In this document: in pieces, positions 1-8,677 of the stretch | How the letters are laid out: every line of letters begins with the position of its first letter | How positions within the stretch are numbered: the stretch's first letter is position 1 | NCBI RefSeq assembly: GCF_023716565.1 | Contig: NZ_CP071849.1 | Coordinates: 496,001 to 560,000 of the forward strand | DNA length: 64,000 nt | Source of the DNA: Vibrio sp. SCSIO 43136 | GTDB taxonomy: Bacteria; Pseudomonadota; Gammaproteobacteria; Enterobacterales; Vibrionaceae | Direction of reading: 5' to 3' | The notes under the pieces: model-generated | What the model was told of the DNA's origin: nothing | What the model saw: only the letters and a program-made list of their open reading frames with translations | Databases searched by the model: none | Program-made: the position numbers and the translations under genes

Positions 1-52
1 TAGAGCGATAGCCACCGATCAACATTGATGCTGTGGCATCTAGTGAGTTCAT
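1..52 (-). CDS. Possible 5' end of a gene leaving the window
   Basis: An ATG on the minus strand at position 52 opens a frame that stays open to the window edge and reads MNSLDATASMLIGGYRS. Only 17 codons are visible and no strong ribosome-binding site precedes it, so neither family nor function can be given. It would be divergent from the VF530-type gene. It could also be a chance open frame. Confidence 0.3.
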   Translation of the reverse strand, partial: MNSLDATASMLIGGYRS

Positions 53-137
53 TTGGGCTATGGGTCTTGTTCTGTTAGAATGCCCAGCCTTTCGACCTTG
101 CTCAGGCAAAAGAGTAAAACCCGCTTAGGAGCTAGCT

Positions 138-554
138 ATGATGACAGATGAAGAAAGAATTGAACTCCAACAAAATAACCCACTGCACGGCCTTAAGCTC
201 GAAACCTTACTTCAAGAGTTGGTGGATCACTATGGTTGGGATATCCTCGACACGGCGATGCGATTTAATTGTTTCCACACCAATCCATCCATCGCTAGCA
301 GTGTAAAGTATTTGAAGAAAACCAAGTGGGCAAGAGAGAAGATAGAGAACTTCTATCTGTATCGTTTCAAGCGTATGCCTCGTGCATCTAGTGAAGAGTA
401 TGAATTGCCTCCACGTGCTCGCACTTTCCCACATGGTCTAAAGCCTAAAGAACCGATGGAGCTAACGGTGGATTCCATTCTGAAATCCCAAGCGAAAGCT
501 GCCTCTGCTCACAAAAAGCGTTCAGCGGGTAATCGCAACTTTCGTCGCACATAA
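138..554 (+). CDS. VF530-type small DNA-binding protein (DUF2132)
   Basis: This 138-residue basic protein carries the VF530/DUF2132 signature in its first 75 residues: NNPLHG, then [10 protein letters not shown], then a conserved [15 protein letters not shown] segment. The family prototype is a small helical protein from Aliivibrio fischeri classed as DNA-binding, but its cellular role is unknown to me. The C-terminal third is a Lys/Arg-rich tail ([14 protein letters not shown]) longer than the core domain, which fits nucleic-acid contact. An AGGAG sits just before the start, and a second ATG follows directly. A possible promoter is TTGGGC (53-58), 17 bp, TAGAAT (76-81). It is convergent with the helicase gene and shares a terminator with it. 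Confidence 0.8.
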   Translation: MMTDEERIELQQNNPLHGLKLETLLQELVDHYGWDILDTAMRFNCFHTNPSIASSVKYLKKTKWAREKIENFYLYRFKRMPRASSEEYELPPRARTFPHGLKPKEPMELTVDSILKSQAKAASAHKKRSAGNRNFRRT

Positions 555-583
555 TCACTTACTTGTTTCGCCAAACATTGAAT

Positions 584-618
584 AAAATTAAGGTCTGACA
601 TTGTCAGACCTTAATTGG
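584..618. terminator. Bidirectional terminator
   Basis: A perfect 15-bp inverted repeat (586-600 and 602-616, around a single base) lies between the convergent VF530-type and helicase genes. A- and T-rich ends on both sides let it serve either strand. Confidence 0.85.
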
Positions 619-1818
619 TTAGGATTCTTGCTCAGGCTTTCGCTTGTGCTTAGGTACATAGTTTAAAATCGAAATTGGGATCGGCTTACGAGGCTCATAT
701 CCTTCCATTTCACGGCGCTCTAACAGATGGTTAAGGCGGCTTTCAATCATGCACAAATTCTTGAAATCATCTTTCGATAGGAAAGAGATAGCTTCACCTT
801 GAGCATTGGCACGACCCGTACGACCAATGCGGTGTACGTAGTCATCTGCTGGGAACGGTAGATCGTAGTTTACCACTCGCTCTAGGTTATCTATGTCGAT
901 ACCACGCGATGCAACCCCTGTTGCAATAAGGAACTGAATCTTTCCATCACGAAAATCTTCTAACAGTTTTTCACGTACCTGCTGGCTACGGCCGCTGTGG
1001 AAAGGCTCTGAGGCAATGCCTCGTTTTTCCAATTGGCTTGCAAGTTTGGCTGCACCTTGCTTAGTTTTGATGAAGATAAGCGCCTGCTGCCATTGATTGG
1101 TTTGGATGAGTTCAGATAGCAGCGCAGATTTACGATCTTTATCGACCGGGATCACCCACTGCTCGATATTGGATTTGCTCGCACTTGCGGCGCTGATGCT
1201 GATCTCTTTCGGGTTGTGAATCGCAGATTTGGCAAGATCACGCACTTTGTTAGACAAAGTGGCAGAGAAAAGTAGGTTCTGTGCATCTTCAGGCACACGG
1301 TCCAAGATACGGTTGATGTCGTCGATAAAGCCCATGTCTAACATACGGTCAGCTTCATCGAGTACCAGCATTTCTACTTCATCAAAATAGAGCGCTCGTC
1401 TGTTCGCCATATCCAATAGACGACCCGGTGTTGCGATGAGAACATCGATACCTTCAATCAGCGCTTGCTTGTGAGGAGCTTCGTCAACACCCCCATAAAT
1501 CGCCAGTGATTTTAGCGGCAGGTGTTTGCTGTATTGGGCAACACTTTTATCGATTTGTAGAGCAAGCTCGCGAGTAGGCGCTAAGATCAGCGCGCGAAAA
1601 CGCTTTTTGCGCTCTGTTTGGCCTCGAGAAAGTTTCTCCAAAATCGGCAACACAAAACTTGCAGTTTTACCCGTACCTGTTTGCGCTGCAGCGATTAAGT
1701 CATCCCCTTGCAAGACCAATGGAATGGCTTGTGATTGAATTTTGGTAGGTTCTTGGTAACCAAGTTCAGTTACTGCTTGGACAAGGGCTTGGTTTAAACC
1801 TAAGCGTGAAAATGACAT
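619..1818 (-). CDS. DEAD-box ATP-dependent RNA helicase, RhlE type
   Basis: This 399-residue protein is an RNA helicase of the RhlE-like branch, which unwinds structured RNA in ribosome assembly or mRNA turnover. In order it shows the Q-motif region (YQEPTKIQSQAIP), Walker A AQTGTGKT (residues 45-52), PTREL, DEAD (154-157), SAT, and the C-terminal HRIGRTGRA motif VI. I start it at the ATG at 1818 (MSFSRLGL) because AAGAGAG precedes it and RhlE proteins begin there; the frame is open 28 codons further but that part has no family match. The C-terminal tail is short and basic (PKHKRKPEQES). A second DEAD-box gene lies at 52501, so the window holds two paralogues. Confidence 0.92.
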   Translation of the reverse strand: MSFSRLGLNQALVQAVTELGYQEPTKIQSQAIPLVLQGDDLIAAAQTGTGKTASFVLPILEKLSRGQTERKKRFRALILAPTRELALQIDKSVAQYSKHLPLKSLAIYGGVDEAPHKQALIEGIDVLIATPGRLLDMANRRALYFDEVEMLVLDEADRMLDMGFIDDINRILDRVPEDAQNLLFSATLSNKVRDLAKSAIHNPKEISISAASASKSNIEQWVIPVDKDRKSALLSELIQTNQWQQALIFIKTKQGAAKLASQLEKRGIASEPFHSGRSQQVREKLLEDFRDGKIQFLIATGVASRGIDIDNLERVVNYDLPFPADDYVHRIGRTGRANAQGEAISFLSKDDFKNLCMIESRLNHLLERREMEGYEPRKPIPISILNYVPKHKRKPEQES

Positions 1819-2237
1819 AAAAACTCTCTTCAAATCCTCAGTTAGGGCATCTAACCGAGAGGCAAAACAGTGCAAAAAAAGCACGGCTAAATTGGGTCGC
1901 AAATCCTACCAGAAAATCCTTCTTTCAGCCATTGTGATCTCCATCATCATTGATGCGTTTAGTTGCGTATTGGTGATTTAACTTTATAAAAAGTGGGTGA
2001 TTTTTGGCATGAGAAATTAATACTAGCCGATCTTCATAATTTGTTTTCGGTACAAAAAAAGATGCTGAATTATGTAACGTACACCATATTGTTTGCGAGT
2101 AACTTTGCCTATTTCGAATATTTCGGGGCGTAAATAATCCCATTCTCCTAGAGTTGATTTGCACAAGATAAAAAGTGTTAGGGGCGGGAAGCTCCAGAAT
2201 TTTGTCGAATGAAACAATCAATTAAGGGAAATGCAAT
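1819..2237. other. Divergent intergenic region upstream of helicase and chitinase
   Basis: This 419-bp AT-rich stretch should carry the promoters of both divergent genes. The open frames inside it show no family features. TGTGATCTCCATCATC at 1933-1948 keeps only a left CRP half site (TGTGA), which would suit catabolite control of a chitinase but is weak. A small GTGC/GCAC hairpin sits near 1871-1885. Confidence 0.4.
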
Positions 2238-5200
2238 ATGAAGGGTGTAAAGAAGGCTAGTGGATTTTTCCCACTAAGCACGATTACCGTCGGTTGCCTG
2301 CTCGCATTCAATAGCTATGCAGCAGTAGATTGTACTGGTATTGAGCAGTGGGACGCAGCCACCGTGTATACGGGCGGAGCGCAAGTTCAGCAAAATAATA
2401 TCGCCTATCAGGCCAACTATTGGACGCAAGGCAACGATCCATCAACTCACGAAGGTCAGTGGGCTGAATGGAAAAAAATTGATACCTGTCAGGGTGGTGT
2501 AGTCGTTAATGAACCACCGACAGTCACACTCTCTTCTCCAGCTGCTGGATCGACCTACCAAGTTGGCGAGCTGGTAGATATTGCAGCAACGGCGGCCGAT
2601 GTCGATGGCAGCGTAGCTAAAGTTGAATTTTTTATTGATGGGGCATTAGTTGCGACATCAACTGCTGCGCCATTTGCTGCCCAGTGGACGGCGACAGAAG
2701 GTAGCCACACAGTAGCTGTTGTCGCAACGGATGATCAAGGTGCACAGAGTACTCAAAGCTCTGCGGCAATTACTGTAGAAGCTTCTGTTGGTCCTATTAA
2801 TGTACCGCCAACGGTTGATGTTGCTCTATCTGCAACTGCGGTGGATGTCGGTGCAACGGTGACTTTAAGCGCAACCGCTGCAGACAGCGATGGCTCGGTA
2901 AGCTCTGTTGAGTTCTTCGTGGCTGGTCAATCGGTTGGTGTGGTTACAGCAGCGCCGTATACACTTGACTATGTTGCCGCTAGTGCAGGCTCAAATGCTG
3001 TGTATGCCAAAGCTACAGACAATCAAGGTGCAACTACAGACTCTGCTGCACAAACCCTGACCGTCAATGGCGGTGCGGTGACCTCGAACTGTCGTCCAGA
3101 TGGTTTGTACCAAACCCCAGGTGTAAATGTTCCATACTGTACTATCTACGATGATCAAGGCCGTGAAATCATGGGTGCTGACCACCCACGTCGTGTGATT
3201 GGTTACTTTACCAGCTGGCGTGCAGGGGACGACCCTCAAGCCGCTTATCTCGTGAAAGACATTCCTTGGGAACAGCTTACTCATATCAACTATGCATTCG
3301 TCAGCATTGGTTCAGACGGTAAAGTCAATGTAGGTGATGTTAATGATCCAAACAACGCCGCGGTAGGTAAAGAATGGCCGGGTGTTGAAGTTGATCCAGC
3401 ACTTGGCTTTAAAGGCCACTTCGGTGCGCTTGCAACGGCCAAGGTCAAACATGGCGTGAAGACGTTAATTTCGATTGGTGGCTGGGCTGAGACGGGTGGT
3501 CATTTTGGGGTTGATGGTAAGCGAGTTGCTGACGGCGGTTTCTATACCATGACCACTAATGCCGATGGCAGCGTTAACCAGCAAGGTATTAATACCTTTG
3601 TCGCATCAGCGATTGAAATGATGCGTACCTACAAGTTTGATGGTTTGGATATTGACTACGAATACCCAACATCGATGGCAGGTGCAGGTAACCCAGATGA
3701 TGTGGCCTTCTCTGAGCCACGCCGAGCTTACTTGATGCAATCGTATGAAGTATTGATGCGTACACTACGTGAAGAGCTAGATAAGGCGAGTGCGCAAGAT
3801 GGTGTTCACTACATGCTGACGATTGCAGCGCCATCTTCTGGCTACTTGCTACGTGGTATGGAAACCATGGCAATGAGTCGCTACCTAGACTATGTCAACA
3901 TCATGTCTTACGACTTGCATGGCGCTTGGAATGACCACGTGGGTCATAACGCCGCCTTGTTTGATACTGGTAAAGATTCTGAGCTTGCTCAATGGAATGT
4001 TTACGGCACCGCAGCTTATGGTGGTATTGGTTATCTAAATACTGACTGGGCTTATCACTATTTCCGCGGCTCGATGCCAGCAGGTCGAATCAATATTGGT
4101 GTTCCATACTACACCCGTGGTTGGCAAGGCGTAACGGGTGGTGAAAACGGCCTTTGGGGGCGTGCACCACTGCCAAACCAAGCGGATTGTCCAGCAGGAA
4201 CAGGTGAAGGTGAGAAGAACAACTGTGGTTACGGTGCACTGGGTATCAACAACATGTGGCACGATTTGGATGCCAATGGCGTTGAAATGGGCGCAGGTTC
4301 CAACCCAATGTGGCATGCGAAGAACCTAGAAAAAGGTATTTGGGGTTCTTATGCGCAAGCGTACAAACTGGACCCTGTGAACGATCCTTCTGATGTATTA
4401 ACGGGTACTTACACTCGTCACTACGACAGTGTCGCCGTTGCTCCTTGGTTGTGGAATGCGGACACCAATGTGTTCCTATCAACCGAAGATAAACAGTCTA
4501 TCGAAGTGAAATCAGACTACGTTATCGATAAGGGTATCGGTGGCATCATGTTCTGGGAGCTTGCGGGTGACTACAACTGTTATGTGCTAGACGCAAATGG
4601 TAACCGAACCAGCATCGATGCAACAGAGCAAGCGTGTGCGACGGGCAATGGTGAATACCACATGGGTAATACCATGACGAAAGCCATGTACGATAAGTTT
4701 AAGTCCGCAGCTCCGTATGGCAACAAAGTTGCGACTGGCGCTATTCCGAGCGAAGTTGTCGATATTGCTGTGTCTATCGGTGGCTTTAAAGTGGGCGATC
4801 AGAACTACCCAATCAACCCGAAAGTGACGTTTACCAACAACACGGGCGTTGAGATCCCGGGTGGTACTGAGTTCCAGTTTGATATCCCTGTATCTGCTCC
4901 AGATAACGCTAAAGATCAGTCTGGTGGTGGTCTTGCAGTGATTTCTTCAGGTCATACTCGCGCCAACAATATTGGTGGCCTTGACGGACCAATGCACCGC
5001 GTAGCGTTTAGCCTACCAGCATGGAAAGCACTACCAGCAGGCGAGAGCTATGAGCTAGACATGGTTTACTACCTACCTATCTCTGGCCCTGCAAACTACA
5101 GCGTGAACATCAATGGTGTTGATTATGCGTTTAAGTTTGAGCAGCCAGACCTACCAGTTGCTGACATTAGCTCTGGTGGCAATAATGGGGGGAACAACGG

Positions 5201-5402
5201 TGGTAACAACAATGGCGGTAGCTGTGATGTAACTGGCTTGAAGACTTACCCAGACTTCCCTCAGGTAGACTGGGCAGGTAACCCAAGTCACGCAAACCAA
5301 GGTGATAAAGTGATCCATAACGGCGTGGTATACCAAGCCAACTGGTGGACTGCTTCTGAGCCGGGAAGTGACGGTAGCTGGAGCACAGTGTGTAACATCT
5401 AA
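2238..5402 (+). CDS. Secreted multidomain GH18 chitinase or chitodextrinase
   Basis: This 1054-residue enzyme hydrolyses beta-1,4-GlcNAc chains outside the inner membrane. A signal peptide ends at SYA28. An N-terminal CBM5/12-type chitin-binding module follows (about 32-85, with [10 protein letters not shown]), then two Ig-like modules (about 93-180 and 188-275, both with DSDGS/DVDGS and VEFF). The GH18 barrel begins near residue 316 ([10 protein letters not shown]) and has the catalytic DxxDxDxE at D468, D471, D473, E475. Next come a probable ChiC-type beta domain (about 830-975), a Gly/Asn linker, and a second CBM5/12 at the C-terminus ([10 protein letters not shown]). The size and two end modules resemble Vibrio chitodextrinases (EndI) of about 1050 residues more than the 850-residue ChiA enzymes. 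AAGGG precedes the ATG. It is monocistronic. Confidence 0.93.
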   Translation: MKGVKKASGFFPLSTITVGCLLAFNSYAAVDCTGIEQWDAATVYTGGAQVQQNNIAYQANYWTQGNDPSTHEGQWAEWKKIDTCQGGVVVNEPPTVTLSSPAAGSTYQVGELVDIAATAADVDGSVAKVEFFIDGALVATSTAAPFAAQWTATEGSHTVAVVATDDQGAQSTQSSAAITVEASVGPINVPPTVDVALSATAVDVGATVTLSATAADSDGSVSSVEFFVAGQSVGVVTAAPYTLDYVAASAGSNAVYAKATDNQGATTDSAAQTLTVNGGAVTSNCRPDGLYQTPGVNVPYCTIYDDQGREIMGADHPRRVIGYFTSWRAGDDPQAAYLVKDIPWEQLTHINYAFVSIGSDGKVNVGDVNDPNNAAVGKEWPGVEVDPALGFKGHFGALATAKVKHGVKTLISIGGWAETGGHFGVDGKRVADGGFYTMTTNADGSVNQQGINTFVASAIEMMRTYKFDGLDIDYEYPTSMAGAGNPDDVAFSEPRRAYLMQSYEVLMRTLREELDKASAQDGVHYMLTIAAPSSGYLLRGMETMAMSRYLDYVNIMSYDLHGAWNDHVGHNAALFDTGKDSELAQWNVYGTAAYGGIGYLNTDWAYHYFRGSMPAGRINIGVPYYTRGWQGVTGGENGLWGRAPLPNQADCPAGTGEGEKNNCGYGALGINNMWHDLDANGVEMGAGSNPMWHAKNLEKGIWGSYAQAYKLDPVNDPSDVLTGTYTRHYDSVAVAPWLWNADTNVFLSTEDKQSIEVKSDYVIDKGIGGIMFWELAGDYNCYVLDANGNRTSIDATEQACATGNGEYHMGNTMTKAMYDKFKSAAPYGNKVATGAIPSEVVDIAVSIGGFKVGDQNYPINPKVTFTNNTGVEIPGGTEFQFDIPVSAPDNAKDQSGGGLAVISSGHTRANNIGGLDGPMHRVAFSLPAWKALPAGESYELDMVYYLPISGPANYSVNINGVDYAFKFEQPDLPVADISSGGNNGGNNGGNNNGGSCDVTGLKTYPDFPQVDWAGNPSHANQGDKVIHNGVVYQANWWTASEPGSDGSWSTVCNI

Positions 5403-5417
5403 CGTTTTGTAAACTAT

Positions 5418-5455
5418 AAAAAAGCGCACAACTTGGCCTGTTGTGCGCTTTTTTT
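5418..5455 (+). terminator. Terminator of the chitinase gene
   Basis: GCGCACAAC (5424-5432) pairs with GTTGTGCGC (5440-5448) around a 7-base loop, preceded by an A run and followed by seven T. Confidence 0.92.
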
Positions 5456-5462
5456 GTGAACA

Positions 5463-5626
5463 AATACCAATACGACTAATTATGTGATCTTGCATAGCGA
5501 CGGACAGATTTTTTTCTAGTAAGGAAGAAATCTTATGCCTAGCAGGGACTAGGGATACGATTTCTGACGCGGCTAGAAGAAATATGGACTAGCTAGGCTG
5601 ATCAGATAATTGGTTGGATTGGTATT
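5463..5626. mobile_element. MITE-like palindromic element, 164 bp
   Basis: The element is bounded by 27-bp imperfect terminal inverted repeats (5463-5489 and 5600-5626; 23 of 27 positions match) beginning AATACCAAT and ending ATTGGTATT. The inside continues to be roughly self-complementary (for example CTAGTAAGGAAGAAATC against GATTTCTGACGCGGCTAG), so the whole unit can fold. It has no coding capacity. Short non-coding elements with AATACCAATC-type ends are, as I recall, abundant in Vibrio genomes and behave like MITEs moved in trans. It lies just after the chitinase terminator, a harmless landing site. A target duplication is not obvious. Confidence 0.7.
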
Positions 5627-5727
5627 AAGTCCCATCTTTAAAATTGAATCATGTTTACCATCAAGAATTCCTAGTATTAGCCGATACAGAGACAGCCTTG
5701 TCTTTCAATTTCTCGCAAGAGGTTCAC

Positions 5728-6516
5728 ATGCTTAAAAAGGCTCTTTCGTTGACACTGATGTCTTTAATGATGTCAGCTCCGCTCTATGCTCAAACCATGC
5801 GCCTCACCACGGGCGACTGGCGGCCTTTCGTATTTGCTGATGAAAATGGAGTGAAAGCCCAATTGCCCGGTTACAGCATTGAAATCGTTAATACAGTATT
5901 GAGAAACATGGGTTATCACACGGAATACACCAGTCTACCTTTTATGCGCCAGCGTACAGAGACCTATCGTGGTGAATATGATGCAATTGTTGCAACCGCC
6001 GAGGGCAGTGTACCGGGGCTTGTTTTCCCCAAACTAGCGATTGGTGAAATCAATACTTGTTTCTTTGTTGCCCAAAAAAGTCGTTGGCATTACAACAAAC
6101 CTGAATCGCTGCAATGGGTAAAACTCGGTGTCGTTGCTGGGCATAGCTATGGTGAGATCGATTCGTATATAACTCAGTATTGGAACAGCCGAATATATGC
6201 GTATACCGGGGTTGAGGAGAATCGTCTTAGTAGCTTGGTCGAACTGCTGAGTTTGGGGCAGGTGACAGCCATTGCAGAGGATAAAGATGTAATGGAGTAT
6301 TTTTTACAGCAACAGGGCAAAAAAGGGATGTTGAAAAGTGCAGGTTGTTTAGAGCCTACACCGCTAGTAATCGGGTTTACCGCAGCAGATATGCGAGCTC
6401 AAGAGTGGGCAGATCAATTTGATGTTGAGTTAGAGTCGCTCAGGAAGTCGGGTGTGCTCAAACAGATCCTTAATCGATACGGAGTTTACGATTGGGTCGT
6501 CCCTAAGAAGATTTGA
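5728..6516 (+). CDS. Periplasmic solute-binding protein, family 3-like
   Basis: This 262-residue protein has a signal peptide ending near LYA21 and the fold pattern of amino-acid-type periplasmic binding proteins (SBP family 3): TTGDWRPFVFADENG at the start, PGYSIEIVNTVL, and a closing ILNRYGVYDW. Such stand-alone proteins are common in Vibrio, and many have no transporter nearby; this one has none, so it may bind a ligand for sensing or serve a distant permease. The start at 5728 is chosen for the AGAGG before it and because it gives an intact signal peptide; the frame is open 28 codons upstream through part of the spacer. Ligand unknown. Confidence 0.8.
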   Translation: MLKKALSLTLMSLMMSAPLYAQTMRLTTGDWRPFVFADENGVKAQLPGYSIEIVNTVLRNMGYHTEYTSLPFMRQRTETYRGEYDAIVATAEGSVPGLVFPKLAIGEINTCFFVAQKSRWHYNKPESLQWVKLGVVAGHSYGEIDSYITQYWNSRIYAYTGVEENRLSSLVELLSLGQVTAIAEDKDVMEYFLQQQGKKGMLKSAGCLEPTPLVIGFTAADMRAQEWADQFDVELESLRKSGVLKQILNRYGVYDWVVPKKI

Positions 6517-6606
6517 TACGATCATTGCTAGAATTCGTTTATAAAATTACCTATAGCTCACTTTAGATCAAGAGGTTACACTAGCAGCCCAAACAAGAGG
6601 ATTGCT

Positions 6607-7278
6607 ATGAAATATGACTGGATTCTATTCGACGCTGATGAAACATTGTTTAGCTTTGATGCCTATTTAGGGCTTAAAACCATGTTCAGCACTTTTGGCG
6701 TCGATTTCTCTACGCAAGACTTTGCGACTTACCAACAAGTCAACAAACCTCTTTGGGTCAAATACCAAGATGGTGAGATCAGCGCAAGCCAATTGCAAAG
6801 TGATCGCTTTCTAGATTGGGCTAAACGTCTCAATACCAGCGCCCATGACCTCAATCAGAAGTTTCTGGATGCGATGGCCGATATTTGTCAGCCATTGCCC
6901 GGTGTTGTCGAGATGCTTGAATATACCTCTCAGCACGCAAAGTTGGGCATCATAACTAACGGGTTTACCCAACTTCAGCAAGTTCGTTTAAACCGTACTG
7001 GACTTAGTGATTATTTCGAGCACGTGGTTATTTCCGAAGAGGTGGGGCTTGCAAAACCGGCGGTTGGTATCTTCGATTATGCCTTAGAGAAAATGGGACA
7101 GCCGGAACGTTCTAAGGTGCTGATGATTGGCGATAACATTCATTCAGACGTTTTAGGCGGACTGAATGCGGGCATTGATACTTGTTGGCTTAACCTAGAA
7201 AAGCAGCCACAACCTACCGAGATCACACCGCATTACGAACTTCATCACTGGGGTGATTTTGAACGGGTAATTCGTTGA
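6607..7278 (+). CDS. yjjG: Pyrimidine 5'-nucleotidase YjjG
   Basis: This HAD-superfamily phosphatase (223 residues; E. coli YjjG has about 225) dephosphorylates pyrimidine nucleoside monophosphates, including non-canonical ones, a house-cleaning role in the cytosol. Motif I is FDADET with the nucleophile D9 and acid D11; motif II is ITNGF; motif III Lys lies in GLAKPAVGIF; motif IV is GDNIHSDVLGG. An AGAGG stands just upstream. The gene is single, with its own spacer on each side. Confidence 0.9.
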   Translation: MKYDWILFDADETLFSFDAYLGLKTMFSTFGVDFSTQDFATYQQVNKPLWVKYQDGEISASQLQSDRFLDWAKRLNTSAHDLNQKFLDAMADICQPLPGVVEMLEYTSQHAKLGIITNGFTQLQQVRLNRTGLSDYFEHVVISEEVGLAKPAVGIFDYALEKMGQPERSKVLMIGDNIHSDVLGGLNAGIDTCWLNLEKQPQPTEITPHYELHHWGDFERVIR

Positions 7279-7350
7279 GTTAAATCAAGATTTATCAAAT
7301 ACCTCAAAGGTATAGTCGAACAAGTGTTTGAGTGTATTTTAGGAGTAGCG

Positions 7351-7509
7351 ATGAATCACTTCATGCCATCAACCTTGCCGTTGACTTCGTTTGTCGGCAA
7401 GCCAAGAGTCCGAGTATCAGCGCAGCAGTGTAGCCGCAAAGTCGCAGATGATAAGCCTAAACAAGAAGAGCAGCCGAAAAAGAAAAAGCTCGCTTCCAGC
7501 GAGCTTTGA
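7351..7509 (+). CDS. Small basic hypothetical protein, 52 residues
   Basis: An ATG at 7351 preceded by AGGAG opens a 52-codon frame (MNHFMPSTLPLTSF...). The second half is very polar and Lys-rich (KPKQEEQPKKKKLASSEL). The strong ribosome-binding site is the main support. The last seven codons coincide with a perfect 9-bp hairpin (7485-7507), so coding and RNA structure overlap. I do not recognise a family; it could be a chance frame next to an RNA element. Confidence 0.45.
   Translation: MNHFMPSTLPLTSFVGKPRVRVSAQQCSRKVADDKPKQEEQPKKKKLASSEL
7485..7507. terminator. Hairpin overlapping the end of the small frame
   Basis: AAAGCTCGC (7485-7493) pairs with GCGAGCTTT (7499-7507) around TTCCA. On the plus strand only TTT follows. 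On the minus strand the hairpin is followed by TTTTTCTTTTT, which is a better terminator, so it might end a minus-strand transcript arising in the 7510-7814 spacer. Confidence 0.5.
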
Positions 7510-7814
7510 GCAACACGCTCTAACCTATTCGGACCTATTAGGGTAATAGTAAGTAGGTATTTACTATCAATTAGGTGATGAAGCTATTGTGCTGTTTTTT
7601 TGCTCTCTCAATGTCAGTGCGATGTCAAACTATGTTCGATTTTTGTCAGTGCTTTATAAATTAATCGTTCATGAATGGGACGCACTTGGCACCTTTTGAG
7701 CGGTAATTGACGAGTTTGTAATCGCGAGCACATAAGTTAGGCTATTGGTATGCTAGTTTACAGGCTCTAGTAGCATAGATTTCGTTCATAAATACAAGGA
7801 ATTAGGAAGAACGG
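7510..7814. other. Intergenic region, 305 bp
   Basis: AT-rich, without a credible frame. It precedes the membrane-protein gene at 7815. A minus-strand small RNA ending at the hairpin 7485-7507 is possible because that hairpin has its T run on the minus strand, but I see no convincing promoter for it. Confidence 0.3.
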
Positions 7815-8231
7815 ATGTTTAGTCGCAAAGAACCCCCGTATCTTACTTCGGCTGGGCTAAAAGTCGAAAGCTCAGTAATTGCATTATCAAAAATAGATAA
7901 GCTTTACGTCAAAGATTACCACGTTAACGATAAAATCAAGCGCGCAGCGTTGATCGCTTTTGTGATTGGTTTTGTATTGTCTATTGCCCACCCGATATAT
8001 GTTGGATTACCGGGTTTTGTTTTGACTTTCCTTTTGGCTTACTTGCGTTCTCCTAAGTTTGAACTTAGGGCTGAAATTCATTCCAATGACGACCAAGTTG
8101 CCCCAGTCGATACCGGCTTGCATCACACCATAGATCGTTCGAAGTACGATACTGTGGTCGAGAAGTTTAACGCTCTCAAAGCTTATGAAGAGCTTACTTC
8201 TCACCATGATGACGAGCAGCAAGAAGAGTAA
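7815..8231 (+). CDS. Hypothetical membrane protein, 138 residues
   Basis: The protein has a hydrophilic N-terminus (about 1-42), a hydrophobic hairpin of two closely spaced membrane segments (about 44-60, AALIAFVIGFVLSIAHPIY, and 63-76, GLPGFVLTFLLAYL), and a polar cytosolic tail ending in an acidic run (HHDDEQQEE). No enzyme motif is visible and I do not recognise the family. GGAAGAACGG stands before the ATG. It is followed by the 7-bp repeat tract rather than a clear terminator. Confidence 0.7.
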   Translation: MFSRKEPPYLTSAGLKVESSVIALSKIDKLYVKDYHVNDKIKRAALIAFVIGFVLSIAHPIYVGLPGFVLTFLLAYLRSPKFELRAEIHSNDDQVAPVDTGLHHTIDRSKYDTVVEKFNALKAYEELTSHHDDEQQEE

Positions 8232-8677
8232 CTTGCTGTTGTAGCCAAGGATGCGTTTTTGCTGGCAAAATTTCGCTTATATTGTTTGCGCCGTTTTGCC
8301 AGCGGCATTTAGACTTGCACCGTTTCCCGTTTCCCGTTTCCCGTTTCCCGTTTCCCGTTTCCCGTTTCCCGTTTCCCGTTTCCCGTTTCCCGTTTCCCGT
8401 TTCCCGTTTCCCGTTTCCCGTTTCCCGTTCCCCGTTTCTAGATCTTGGTCGGTTTATGGTAAACATCGGTTTAGGCTGCGAGAGATAACTACCCCCTTAT
8501 AGGTAGTTTCTAACGTCGCTCAGCCATTGATTTACCTAGCTTTATTACCCCTAACTTGATCAAATTCACGTTATAAAAGTGACAATGTGTTCTGTCCATT
8601 ATTGTTGTTTATATTCCCTCGCTAAATGAGTAAAACTAAACTAATTTGTTAGAGTGGCTAGGAAAATAAAGGACTAA
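8232..8677. other. Intergenic region holding the 7-bp repeat tract
   Basis: This 446-bp stretch contains the tandem repeat at 8321-8438 and a small hairpin AACTACC/GGTAGTT (8487-8508, followed by TTCT). The rest up to the chemoreceptor start is AT-rich promoter-like DNA. The frames that run through the repeat in all phases are products of the repeat itself. Confidence 0.6.
8321..8438. repeat. Tandem 7-bp repeat (CGTTTCC)n, about 17 copies
   Basis: A nearly perfect array of the heptamer CGTTTCC (seen as GTTTCCC in another phase) runs for 118 bp. One unit near 8427-8433 is altered (GTTCCCC). Because 7 is not a multiple of 3, three units make a 21-base coding period, which produces the false repetitive reading frames across it. 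Length is likely variable by slippage. Confidence 0.95.

Noticed and set aside
1925-2221. Two minus-strand frames upstream of the chitinase
   Set aside because: Low-complexity AT-rich composition, no ribosome-binding site, no family features; the region is a promoter spacer.
8321-8438. CRISPR-like array
   Set aside because: The units are directly adjacent 7-mers without spacers, and no cas genes are in the window.
8194-8502. Long repetitive reading frames on both strands (PFPVSRF and ETGNGKR repeats)
   Set aside because: They arise solely from the 7-bp tandem repeat, which stays open in several frames; there is no ribosome-binding site or conserved start.
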